A stretch of DNA of 9,600 nt. Source: Planktotalea sp. (lineage in GTDB: Bacteria; Pseudomonadota; Alphaproteobacteria; Rhodobacterales; Rhodobacteraceae). The stretch covers positions 1-9,600 of the forward strand of contig JAHEGL010000066.1 of assembly GCA_024645145.1 (NCBI GenBank), read 5' to 3'. The notes beneath the pieces are model-generated. The model ran no database searches, was not told where the DNA came from, and saw nothing but the letters and a program-made list of their open reading frames with translations. The translations under genes were made by a program, and so were the position numbers. This document shows, one piece after another, positions 1-6,173 of this stretch; the first letter of the stretch is position 1; each line of letters opens with the position of its first letter.

Positions 1-1346
1 CTGTGGAAATTCCTGTTTGGCTGTTTGGCCTGATCCTGCTTTTTGCAGTTGTTACGTTTGCATCGCATTTTCTGTTCCCATCTGTGCGCTGGTTTTTTCG
101 CCGTCGCATGGAGCGTGTCGTCAAACGTGTGAATAAGCGGCTTGAGCGTCCGATTGAGCCGTTTAAACTTGCGCGGCGTTACGACATGATCCAGCGTTTG
201 ATCTATGATCCTGATGTGAGCCAAGCGATTGCGGATCATGCGCGCCGCAATGGCGTGCCTGAGAATGTAGCATTCGAGCAAGCGCGCAAATATGCGCGTG
301 AGATTGTGCCGTCCTTCAGTGCGACAGCCTATTTCGGCTTTGCTATCCGTTTGGCCAGAGGCTTGAGCAATGCCCTATATCGCGTGCGGCTTGGGTATCA
401 TGATGATGCCGGACTAAGCGCGCTTGATAAGGATGCAACAGTTGTGTTCGTGATGAACCATCGCTCGAACATGGACTATGTGCTGGTGACCTATCTTGCT
501 GCAGAGCGTTCTGCGCTGGCTTATGCTGTTGGCGAATGGGCGCGTGTTTGGCCGCTTAGTCGTTTGATAAAGGCTATGGGCGCTTATTTTATTCGTCGTA
601 AATCACGTGGTGATTTGTATCGTCGTGTTTTGGCGCGATACGTACATTTGGCGACGCAAGCAGGTGTCACACAAGCGATGTTCCCAGAGGGCGGCTTGTC
701 TTTGGATGGCAGGCTTGCAGCGCCAAAGCTTGGTTTGTTGAAATACATAACGGATGGTTACGAAGAAGAAGGACGGGAAGTACTCTTCGTGCCTGTCGCA
801 TTGAACTATGATCGGGTGTTGGAAGATCGCATTCTCATGGCAGCCGATGCCGCTGGAACACGGCGCTTTCGAGCGCGGATTAGTGTTGTAGCGGGCTTTT
901 TTGTGAAACAGCTTTGGCTTCGTCTGAGCGGTAGATTTCACCGTTTTGGATATGCTGCCGTGAGCTTTGGCCCGCCAGTGTCATTGCGTGCGCATGTTCA
1001 TAAGTATGGCGCACCAGATGCCGAAGTGCTCGCAAAAGAGCTGATGGCGCATATTGCAGAAATTGTTCCTGTTGTTCCGGTTCCTTTGCTTGCCTCTGTG
1101 ATGCAAAACCGTGACAGCATTTCCAAAGTGGATTTGGCGGGTTTGATGCAAGAAGAGCTTGGCAAGATGAAAAGCGCACATGTTCATATGCCGCGCGGTG
1201 AGATAGAATACATTGCGGAAATTGCTCTTAAACATCTCAACGAACGCCGCATTTTGCGCAACGAAGGTGATCTCATTGTGGTCGATGAGAATCAACGTTT
1301 TGCGCTGCGCTATTACGCTAACAGTATCGCGCATCTCAAATCGTAA
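1..1346 (+). CDS. PlsB-like glycerol-3-phosphate / lysophosphatidate acyltransferase (probably 5'-truncated)
   Basis: Membrane-bound acyltransferase of the PlsB/PlsC superfamily, which transfers an acyl chain to glycerol-3-phosphate or its 1-acyl form in phospholipid synthesis. Numbering from the GTG at 3: an N-terminal membrane segment (about 5-26) precedes a basic stretch. The four acyltransferase blocks follow in order: NHRSNMD (152-158, the catalytic HX4D with H153 and D158), GAYFIRR (193-199), FPEGG (227-231) and VPVALNYD (263-270). The blocks resemble PlsB more than short PlsC, but at about 447 residues the protein is much shorter than E. coli PlsB (about 800), lacking the long flanking domains. 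The reading frame is open to the window edge; GTG at 3 could start it, but I expect a few codons upstream. The acyl donor and acceptor cannot be read from sequence. It lies 149 bases before ccr on the same strand. Confidence 0.87.
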   Translation, partial: VEIPVWLFGLILLFAVVTFASHFLFPSVRWFFRRRMERVVKRVNKRLERPIEPFKLARRYDMIQRLIYDPDVSQAIADHARRNGVPENVAFEQARKYAREIVPSFSATAYFGFAIRLARGLSNALYRVRLGYHDDAGLSALDKDATVVFVMNHRSNMDYVLVTYLAAERSALAYAVGEWARVWPLSRLIKAMGAYFIRRKSRGDLYRRVLARYVHLATQAGVTQAMFPEGGLSLDGRLAAPKLGLLKYITDGYEEEGREVLFVPVALNYDRVLEDRILMAADAAGTRRFRARISVVAGFFVKQLWLRLSGRFHRFGYAAVSFGPPVSLRAHVHKYGAPDAEVLAKELMAHIAEIVPVVPVPLLASVMQNRDSISKVDLAGLMQEELGKMKSAHVHMPRGEIEYIAEIALKHLNERRILRNEGDLIVVDENQRFALRYYANSIAHLKS

Positions 1347-1372
1347 AGATGCGCGCGCAGCAAAACGCTGCG
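1328..1372 (+). terminator. Tandem 3'-end hairpins of the acyltransferase gene
   Basis: Two perfect stem-loops stand back to back. The first has 9-bp arms, CGCGCATCT (1328-1336) and AGATGCGCG (1347-1355), with a 10-base loop that contains the stop codon TAA at 1344-1346. The second has 6-bp arms, CGCAGC (1356-1361) and GCTGCG (1367-1372), around AAAAC. No U-tract follows directly, so this may be a weak terminator or a 3'-end stabiliser rather than a classic intrinsic terminator. Confidence 0.45.
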
Positions 1373-1495
1373 ACTTCTGGGTTATAAAATTACAAAAATT
1401 GACTTTCTAGAGTTGCATTATTGCTTTCACGTCTCTAATCAATTCTGGAAGCGGCGATTCTGCGTTGCGGCAATTTGAAATTACAGGAGGCCAAA
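1373..1495 (+). promoter_or_regulatory. Leader and probable promoter region of ccr
   Basis: AT-rich upstream region of ccr. A TTGACT hexamer lies at 1399-1404 and a -10-like TCTAAT at 1434-1439, but they are not at standard spacing from each other; TTGCAT (1413-1418) is 15 bases before TCTAAT. A short palindrome, TTGCGGCAA, lies at 1465-1473, and the related string TTGCATTATTGC at 1413-1424. A GATTC (GANTC) site is at 1455-1459. The strong Shine-Dalgarno AGGAGG (1485-1490) sits five bases before the ATG at 1496. Which elements act as promoter or operator is uncertain. Confidence 0.4.
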
Positions 1496-2779
1496 ATGGC
1501 TTTGGATACTGACACTGGGATTATCGCTTACGATGCACCTGAAAAGGACCTGTATGAGATGGGTGAGATGCCCCCGCTCGGGTATGTTCCAAAGTCAATG
1601 TATGCATGGGCCATCCGCCGCGAGCGCCACGGTGAGCCGGACACTGCGATGCAACAAGAGGTGGTTGATGTACCGACGCTGGATAGCCACGAAGTGCTGG
1701 TCCTAGTTATGGCTGCGGGTGTGAACTACAATGGTGTTTGGGCCGCACTCGGCCAGCCGATTTCCCCGTTCGATGGGCATGGTCAGCCGTTCCACATTGC
1801 CGGTTCTGATGCTGCTGGTATCGTTTGGGCGGTTGGCGATAAGGTAAAGCGCTGGAAAGTTGGCGACGAAGTTGTTGTGCATTGCAATCAAGACGATGGC
1901 GATGATGAACACTGCAATGGCGGCGACCCAATGTTTTCCACGTCACAGCGGATCTGGGGCTATGAGACGCCTGATGGCTCTTTCGCGCAGTTCACAAATG
2001 TTCAAGCGCAACAGTTGATGCCGCGTCCAAAGCACCTGACGTGGGAAGAAAGCGCGTGCTACACGCTGACACTTGCGACTGCGTACCGGATGTTGTTCGG
2101 CCATGAGCCACATGATCTGAAACCGGGCCAGAACGTTCTGGTTTGGGGTGCGTCTGGCGGCCTTGGCTCTTACGCGATCCAGTTGATCAATACGGCAGGT
2201 GCAAATGCGATTGCGGTTATCTCTGACGAGGACAAGCGCGACTTCGTTATGGGTCTTGGCGCGAAAGGCGCGATCAACCGGAAAGACTTTAACTGTTGGG
2301 GACAGCTGCCAACGGTAAACACGCCTGAATATGCCACGTGGTTTAAAGAGGCGCGTAAGTTCGGCAAGGCAATTTGGGATATCACGGGTAAAGGCGTGAA
2401 CGTTGACATGGTGTTTGAACACCCCGGTGAGAGCACGTTCCCTGTGTCTTCGCTCGTTTGTAAAAAAGGCGGCATGGTTGTGATTTGCGCGGGCACCACC
2501 GGCTTCAATTGTACGTTTGACGTGCGTTACATGTGGATGCACCAGAAGCGTTTGCAAGGCAGCCACTTCGCCCATCTCAAGCAAGCCTCTGCTGCGAACC
2601 ACCTGATGGTTGAGCGTCGTCTTGACCCATGCATGTCAGAAGTTTTCGAGTGGGACGCGTTGCCAGCGGCGCATATGAAAATGCTTCGTAATGAGCATAA
2701 GCCAGGTAATATGTCTGTTCTTGTGCAATCCCCGACGACTGGATTGCGCACTTTCGAGGATGCACTAAACGCCAAATAG
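1496..2779 (+). CDS. ccr: Crotonyl-CoA carboxylase/reductase
   Basis: Catalyses the NADPH-dependent reductive carboxylation of crotonyl-CoA to ethylmalonyl-CoA, the signature step of the ethylmalonyl-CoA pathway for acetyl-CoA assimilation in bacteria without isocitrate lyase. The product is 427 residues, close to Rhodobacter Ccr (about 430), and matches that family almost throughout as I recall it. It is a zinc-less medium-chain dehydrogenase/reductase: the N-terminal GroES-like part contains GVNYN (75-79), and the Rossmann loop is WGASGGLGSYA (217-227). N79 and H357 (in GSHFAH) are probable counterparts of residues of the CO2 pocket, assigned by eye. The ATG at 1496 is chosen over the in-frame TTG at 1475 because AGGAGG lies five bases before it and homologues begin MALD. 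A strong terminator follows. No ethylmalonyl-CoA mutase gene is visible in the window. Confidence 0.97.
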   Translation: MALDTDTGIIAYDAPEKDLYEMGEMPPLGYVPKSMYAWAIRRERHGEPDTAMQQEVVDVPTLDSHEVLVLVMAAGVNYNGVWAALGQPISPFDGHGQPFHIAGSDAAGIVWAVGDKVKRWKVGDEVVVHCNQDDGDDEHCNGGDPMFSTSQRIWGYETPDGSFAQFTNVQAQQLMPRPKHLTWEESACYTLTLATAYRMLFGHEPHDLKPGQNVLVWGASGGLGSYAIQLINTAGANAIAVISDEDKRDFVMGLGAKGAINRKDFNCWGQLPTVNTPEYATWFKEARKFGKAIWDITGKGVNVDMVFEHPGESTFPVSSLVCKKGGMVVICAGTTGFNCTFDVRYMWMHQKRLQGSHFAHLKQASAANHLMVERRLDPCMSEVFEWDALPAAHMKMLRNEHKPGNMSVLVQSPTTGLRTFEDALNAK

Positions 2780-2787
2780 CACACAAT

Positions 2788-2806
2788 TGTTTCCACAATG
2801 GAAACA
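2788..2806 (+). repeat. Small perfect hairpin just after ccr
   Basis: Arms TGTTTCC (2788-2794) and GGAAACA (2800-2806) flank ACAAT, nine bases after the ccr stop codon and five bases before the main terminator stem. As RNA it would form a 7-bp stem and could stabilise the ccr transcript end; as DNA it could be a protein site. No direct evidence favours either. Confidence 0.45.
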
Positions 2807-2810
2807 GCGA

Positions 2811-2850
2811 CGCCCGCGAATCACATTTGTGCTCGCGGGCGTTTTGCTTT
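2811..2850 (+). terminator. Intrinsic terminator of ccr
   Basis: GC-rich 9-bp stem CGCCCGCGA (2811-2819) / TCGCGGGCG (2833-2841), with an inner CACA/TGTG pairing in the loop, followed by TTTTGCTTT. This is a textbook Rho-independent terminator and should insulate ccr from the quorum-sensing genes downstream. Confidence 0.85.
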
Positions 2851-2851
2851 G

Positions 2852-2933
2852 AAGAGGTCACTTTAACGCTGCCAATACGTTAAAAATTCCGCCCTCACTA
2901 TTTTTGGGGAGTTGTTTTCCGTGACTACCTCTT
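2852..2933 (+). other. Structured intergenic segment with nested inverted repeats
   Basis: An outer imperfect stem pairs AAGAGGTCAC (2852-2861) with GTGACTACCTCTT (2921-2933): ten pairs with a three-base bulge, CTA (2925-2927). Nested directly inside is a perfect inverted repeat TTTAACG (2862-2868) / CGTTAAA (2878-2884) with a nine-base gap. The segment lies between the ccr terminator and the CtrA box and contains no plausible gene. It could be an operator (23-bp dyad), the core of a small RNA, or chance pairing. No U-tract terminator ends it on the + strand. Confidence 0.35.
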
Positions 2934-2959
2934 ATTAATCCACTCATGCTAAGGTTGTG

Positions 2960-2975
2960 TTAACTTTTCATTAAC
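2960..2975 (+). promoter_or_regulatory. CtrA binding site, full consensus TTAA-N7-TTAAC
   Basis: TTAA (2960-2963), seven bases CTTTTCA (2964-2970), then TTAAC (2971-2975). This is an exact match to the alphaproteobacterial CtrA consensus. It lies 23 bases before the ATG of the small ORF at the head of the luxR-luxI genes. A -10-like CATAAT (2992-2997) lies 15 bases after TTAACC (2971-2976), and a GAATC (GANTC, CcrM-type methylation target) overlaps its edge at 2988-2992. With that -10, transcription would begin inside the small ORF. Alternatively TTGTGT (2955-2960) and CTAAAA (2978-2983), spaced 17, would place the CtrA site inside the promoter, as for a repressor. Confidence 0.6.
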
Positions 2976-2998
2976 CCCTAAAAGCGAGAATCATAATC

Positions 2999-3214
2999 AT
3001 GAATAACAATTGGATATTGGACGTTCTGACAGATCTGAAAAAGTTCGCGTCTCTTAACGGCCTTTCGGGACTGGAACGGGAACTTGATAGCACCCATAGC
3101 GTTGCATCTGCAAAATTGGACATGATGATGGAAAGGCCAATCCTTGGCTCAAAATTGGCACACAGTGGATGTGGACAGCAACCTAGCCGCGCTCGAACGC
3201 GCAGCAGGGCTTGA
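2999..3214 (+). CDS. Small hypothetical protein overlapping the start of luxR
   Basis: A 71-codon ORF starting at ATG 2999, with a weak Shine-Dalgarno (GCGAGA, 2984-2989). Residues 1-41 look like a real small protein: the start MNNNWILDVLTDLKKFA suggests an amphipathic helix, followed by a GL turn and a second helix ending near AKLD. I have an unverified memory of similar short proteins beginning xNWILDVL before luxR genes in Rhodobacteraceae. The last third (Cys, Gln, Arg and Ser rich) overlaps luxR by 71 bases (3144-3214) and looks like out-of-frame luxR codons, so an ancestral stop may have been lost. No signal peptide or membrane segment is seen. Function unknown; the position suggests a partner or modulator of the LuxR protein or a coupling leader peptide. 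It is less certain than the neighbouring genes. Confidence 0.55.
   Translation: MNNNWILDVLTDLKKFASLNGLSGLERELDSTHSVASAKLDMMMERPILGSKLAHSGCGQQPSRARTRSRA
3130..3136 (+). promoter_or_regulatory. luxR: Ribosome binding site deciding the luxR start
   Basis: GGAAAGG lies seven bases before the TTG at 3144. An in-frame TGA at 3126-3128 blocks any earlier start, and the next start codons (GTG 3165, GTG 3171) have no purine-rich stretch before them. The site lies inside the small upstream ORF. Confidence 0.5.
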
Positions 3215-3872
3215 AGATCTTCAAGCAGTTATAGTCGACCTATGCGAAGAGTACTATGTTGATCATATGGTCTATCATTGGGTGAACAGCCAAGGGGATC
3301 AATACGGTTGTGGCACCTATTCGCCTGATTGGGTCGCGCGTTACTTAGAACAAGATTATCTGCGGATCGATCCGGTTATTCTTGGCTGTTATCAGCGCTT
3401 TCATCCTGTTTATTGGAAACGATTAGATTGGTCGTCAAAGCAAGCGCGCGTATTTCGCAGAGAAGCGATAGAGCATGGGGTTGGTAACCAAGGCTTTTCC
3501 ATTCCGATGCGGGGACCAAATGGGCAATACGCCCTCTTTACCGCGTCCCATTCTTGTTCTGATGATGAGTGGCAGGTGTTTAAGAACCAGAACCGACGAC
3601 CGCTGATATTGATTGCGCATTTCTTCAAACAAAAGGCTCTGGAATTTGAGCCCGAACGGGTGCCTCCCGCCTCGCGTACGCTTTCCCCTCGTGAGATCGA
3701 CGCCATGACGTTTCTTGCTATGGGGTTTAACCGCGCCAAAGCTGCGGACACCATGGAAATCTCGGAACATACGTTGCGCGTCTATATTGAGTCAGCACGC
3801 TTTAAGCTGGGCGCGGTGAACACAACCCATGCCGTTGCCCGCGCGATGAGCCGTGGATTGATTGTTGTTTAA
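3144..3872 (+). CDS. luxR: LuxR-family quorum-sensing transcriptional regulator
   Basis: AHL-responsive transcription factor of 242 residues, usual length for the family. The N-terminal autoinducer-binding domain (about 20-165) carries the expected signal-pocket residues, with spacing as in TraR: W63, Y67, D76-P77 and W91, then a glycine near G117. The C-terminal GerE-type helix-turn-helix (about 178-236) begins TLSPREIDAM and includes SEHTLRVYIESARFKLG and NTTHAVARA. I chose the TTG at 3144 because an in-frame stop lies just upstream and GGAAAGG is well placed; GTG at 3165 or 3171 is possible and would shorten the N-terminal helix only slightly. It is 83 bases upstream of the luxI start used here and overlaps the small ORF before it. 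The CtrA site upstream suggests control by the cell-cycle regulator. Confidence 0.93.
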   Translation: MAQNWHTVDVDSNLAALERAAGLEDLQAVIVDLCEEYYVDHMVYHWVNSQGDQYGCGTYSPDWVARYLEQDYLRIDPVILGCYQRFHPVYWKRLDWSSKQARVFRREAIEHGVGNQGFSIPMRGPNGQYALFTASHSCSDDEWQVFKNQNRRPLILIAHFFKQKALEFEPERVPPASRTLSPREIDAMTFLAMGFNRAKAADTMEISEHTLRVYIESARFKLGAVNTTHAVARAMSRGLIVV

Positions 3873-3955
3873 AAGACAAGACATCGCGCGCTTTGTTTAC
3901 ATCGGTTAAAGCCGGCAAGGTCATCGTTTCCATCACACAGCTGGGGATGAAGACA
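3873..3955 (+). promoter_or_regulatory. luxR-luxI spacer
   Basis: An 83-base gap with no convincing terminator. I see no clear lux box (an approximately 20-bp dyad with CTG/CAG cores); the nearest thing is the weak dyad ACAAG...CTTTGT around the GCGCGC at 3886-3891. A possible Shine-Dalgarno, GGGG (3943-3946), lies before the luxI start. luxI may be read through from luxR. Confidence 0.3.
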
Positions 3956-4591
3956 ATGATCAGATATCTATATGCCAAAGAGCTAGAGGCGTTGCCCGAA
4001 CTGAAAAACTCGATGTTTCGCGACCGTGCGGATCAGTTCAAAACGCGTTTGGGTTGGGACGTTACTGTTGATGACGCGGGCTTTGAGCGTGATGAGTATG
4101 ATGATTTGAACCCGCTCTATGTTATTTATCAGCAAGCTGATGGTTCGCATGGTGGTTCTATGCGCATGTTGCCAAGTACAGGGCGCACAATGGTGAATGA
4201 CCATTTTTCTGATATTTTAGGTGGCGGTGATGTGCGTAGCCCCGAAATCTGGGAATGTACGCGATTTTGTCTTTATCGTTCAGCGCAGCCTCGCACGGCC
4301 GCCGCGCTTATGCTTGCGGGTGGCGAGATTATGGAGAACTTTGATGTCCGCCATTTCGTGGGTGTTTTTAATGCTCGCATGGTACGCATTTACCGCATGA
4401 TTGGAGCGAGCCCAGAGGTGTTGGGGAGCACAGGTGATGGGCGCGCAAAAATCAGTGTCGGTCTGTGGTCGTTCACCGATGAAACAAGGGGGCGGGTCGC
4501 CCAAAAAGCTGGAATTTCGCCGGCTCTTTCGCATTTGTGGTTTGATCGCGCCTTTGGGCCCGAGGGGCTTGCATTGGCACAAAGTGCATAA
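3956..4591 (+). CDS. luxI: Acyl-homoserine-lactone synthase
   Basis: Makes an AHL signal from S-adenosylmethionine and an acyl-ACP or acyl-CoA, in the cytoplasm. The 211-residue product has the invariant LuxI residues at nearly the standard positions: R24 and F28 in FRDRADQF, W34, D46 and D49 in ERDEYDD, R70 in GGSMR, F84, and E100 and R103 in WECTRF. I chose the ATG at 3956 (MIRYLYA), where remembered homologues begin; ATG at 3947 adds three residues. The in-frame TTG at 3893 would add a non-conserved tail and is unlikely. Chain length of the product cannot be read from sequence. The gene follows luxR and precedes the helicase gene on the same strand. Confidence 0.95.
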   Translation: MIRYLYAKELEALPELKNSMFRDRADQFKTRLGWDVTVDDAGFERDEYDDLNPLYVIYQQADGSHGGSMRMLPSTGRTMVNDHFSDILGGGDVRSPEIWECTRFCLYRSAQPRTAAALMLAGGEIMENFDVRHFVGVFNARMVRIYRMIGASPEVLGSTGDGRAKISVGLWSFTDETRGRVAQKAGISPALSHLWFDRAFGPEGLALAQSA

Positions 4592-4599
4592 GTGAAGAA

Positions 4600-4611
4600 A
4601 CCAGCGCTGGT
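4600..4611. repeat. 12-bp perfect palindrome between luxI and the helicase gene
   Basis: ACCAGCGCTGGT is a perfect dyad eight bases after the luxI stop codon, followed by GATTTGTTAG. It could be a weak terminator stem (a 4-bp stem with a GCGC loop is poor) or an operator in front of the helicase gene. It is shorter than a typical lux box. Confidence 0.3.
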
Positions 4612-4643
4612 GATTTGTTAGGGGCGCAGATACTTTGCGTTCC

Positions 4644-6173
4644 ATGACATTACCCGCTCTTACCCTCTCTGATGACCAAGCGGCCGCCTTTGATGCGGTT
4701 GCTGAAATGCTGCGGTCTGCAGGGATTGATCTAGAAGACTCACTGCTCATGCCACCGCAAGGACCGGAACAAAGCGTCATGGCTTTGATTGGTAAAGCGG
4801 GGTCGGGTAAAACGCTCCTTTTGGCGGAACTTTATAAAGCGCTTGAAGCTGCGGGCGTTGGCTTAGTTTCAGGCGAATTTGAGAGCCGAAAGAAAAAAGA
4901 CAAGCGCACGCTTGCGATATTGGCCCCGACCAACAAAGCGGCTTTCGTTCTGCGCATGCGCGGTGTTCCTGCGATGACGATCCATCGCATTTTATATACT
5001 CCTGTCTATGATCCTGAATACGAAAAGGTCGCAGAATGGCTTGCGGGTCATGGCGAACGCCCAAGTATCGCAGGGCTGACGGATGAAGCTTTGGATCGCG
5101 CGATGGAGTTTTATCAGCTCAATAAATCTGTTCCGGGCGCACTGGCGACTGCTGGTTTGCGCGGCTCAGATTTTATCACAGGCTGGAAGCGGCGCGAAGA
5201 CCCGTTAGATATTGGGTTTGTCGATGAATCCTCGATGTTGGATGAGAAGCAATTCAATGATCTTAAAGAGATTTTTCCAACGCTTGTCCTGTTTGGTGAT
5301 CCTGCGCAACTTGCGCCGGTGAACCAATCGGGTGCCATGGTATTTGATGGTCTAACCGGTCCACGCAAGTTGGAGCTGAGCCGCATTCACCGCCAAGATG
5401 CTGACAATCCGATCCTTGATCTTGCCCACGCGCTCGCAGATCCGCAGCTTGATTTTCAAAGTTTCGAGCAAATGGTGGAAGAGGCCGCGCGCAAAGATGA
5501 TCGTGTGGTTTGGGGTCAGCGGGTCGAAGTTGACCTCATGGCGCGCTCACCCGTTTTGGTTTGGCGCAATGCGACGCGCATTCGGCTGATCAATGCGTTT
5601 CGCGCGGTGCATGGCGCACCAGATGATGCGCTGCTTGAGGGCGAGCCGTTGATCTGTGATGGCATTGAACTGCCGTTGAAGCACCGCAAGAAGCGCCTTG
5701 ATCTCGAAGCGCGCGGACTGATCAAAGGGGCTCAGGTGATTTATCTTGGGCCTGGGCGAAAACCGGGCTTTTCACGGCTGCACGTCATGGGTGCGGAGGA
5801 TCCACAGGTCTCGGCGGCTTCGATTGTGAAAATCGAAATGCCGGATGAGGAAGAACCCTTCATTCCTTTCGCCGCCCGCATGGGGGCAACGTTTCTGCAT
5901 GGCGCGGCAGTTACAATCCATAAAGCGCAGGGCAGTCAATGGGATACGGTTCAGGTGTTTTCGCCTGATTTATTCGTTGCCGCGCGTATGGGGCGCGTTG
6001 AGGCGGGTCAGCCTCTGTGGAAGCGATTGGCTTATGTTGCAATTACACGGGCGCAAGAGCGTTTGATTTGGGTAACACGCAATCGTTTGTCACGCCCGAC
6101 TGGGGCTTTGCGTGTGGATGACTTGCGCGCCACGCCCGCAGCACCACTGACTTTGGAGAGTGAAGAGATATGA
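4644..6173 (+). CDS. RecD-like ATP-dependent DNA helicase
   Basis: Superfamily 1 helicase of the RecD/Pif1-like type, expected to unwind DNA 5' to 3' in replication or repair. Motifs in the 509-residue product: Walker A GKAGSGKT (50-57); LAPTNKAA (motif Ia) and TIHRILY; Walker B FVDESS with D194-E195; motif III GDPAQLAPV from 218; LSRIHRQ with arginine 250; C-terminal TIHKAQGSQW (H426) and VAITRAQERL with arginine 469 (motif VI). It lacks the long N-terminal region of full-length RecD and no recB or recC is near, so it is a stand-alone relative. The ATG at 4644 has no clear Shine-Dalgarno; an in-frame TTG at 4635, ten bases after TTAGGGG (4618-4624), is an alternative adding three residues. 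Its stop overlaps the next gene by ATGA. Confidence 0.93.
   Translation: MTLPALTLSDDQAAAFDAVAEMLRSAGIDLEDSLLMPPQGPEQSVMALIGKAGSGKTLLLAELYKALEAAGVGLVSGEFESRKKKDKRTLAILAPTNKAAFVLRMRGVPAMTIHRILYTPVYDPEYEKVAEWLAGHGERPSIAGLTDEALDRAMEFYQLNKSVPGALATAGLRGSDFITGWKRREDPLDIGFVDESSMLDEKQFNDLKEIFPTLVLFGDPAQLAPVNQSGAMVFDGLTGPRKLELSRIHRQDADNPILDLAHALADPQLDFQSFEQMVEEAARKDDRVVWGQRVEVDLMARSPVLVWRNATRIRLINAFRAVHGAPDDALLEGEPLICDGIELPLKHRKKRLDLEARGLIKGAQVIYLGPGRKPGFSRLHVMGAEDPQVSAASIVKIEMPDEEEPFIPFAARMGATFLHGAAVTIHKAQGSQWDTVQVFSPDLFVAARMGRVEAGQPLWKRLAYVAITRAQERLIWVTRNRLSRPTGALRVDDLRATPAAPLTLESEEI

Noticed and set aside
1943..2602. 219-codon open frame on the minus strand opposite ccr
   Set aside because: Rich in Arg and His, with no recognisable domain, and lies wholly opposite a highly conserved gene; a shadow of ccr codon usage.
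2892..2911. CCCTCACTATTTTTGGGGAG as a lux box or terminator
   Set aside because: Half-sites match at only a few positions; the apparent symmetry is a C-run and a G-run around a T-tract.
3880..3898. Possible lux box ACAAG...CTTTGT around GCGCGC
   Set aside because: The arms need an inserted base to pair and the dyad lacks the CTG/CAG cores; within chance.
3893..3955. N-terminal extension of luxI from TTG 3893
   Set aside because: No Shine-Dalgarno, and LuxI proteins begin close to MIRYLYA; conserved R24, F28 and W34 fall at standard positions only when starting at 3956.
4280..4780. 166-codon minus-strand frame opposite luxI and the helicase start
   Set aside because: Low-complexity Ser/Arg/Pro composition, spans two real genes on the other strand, and has no supporting ribosome site or family resemblance.
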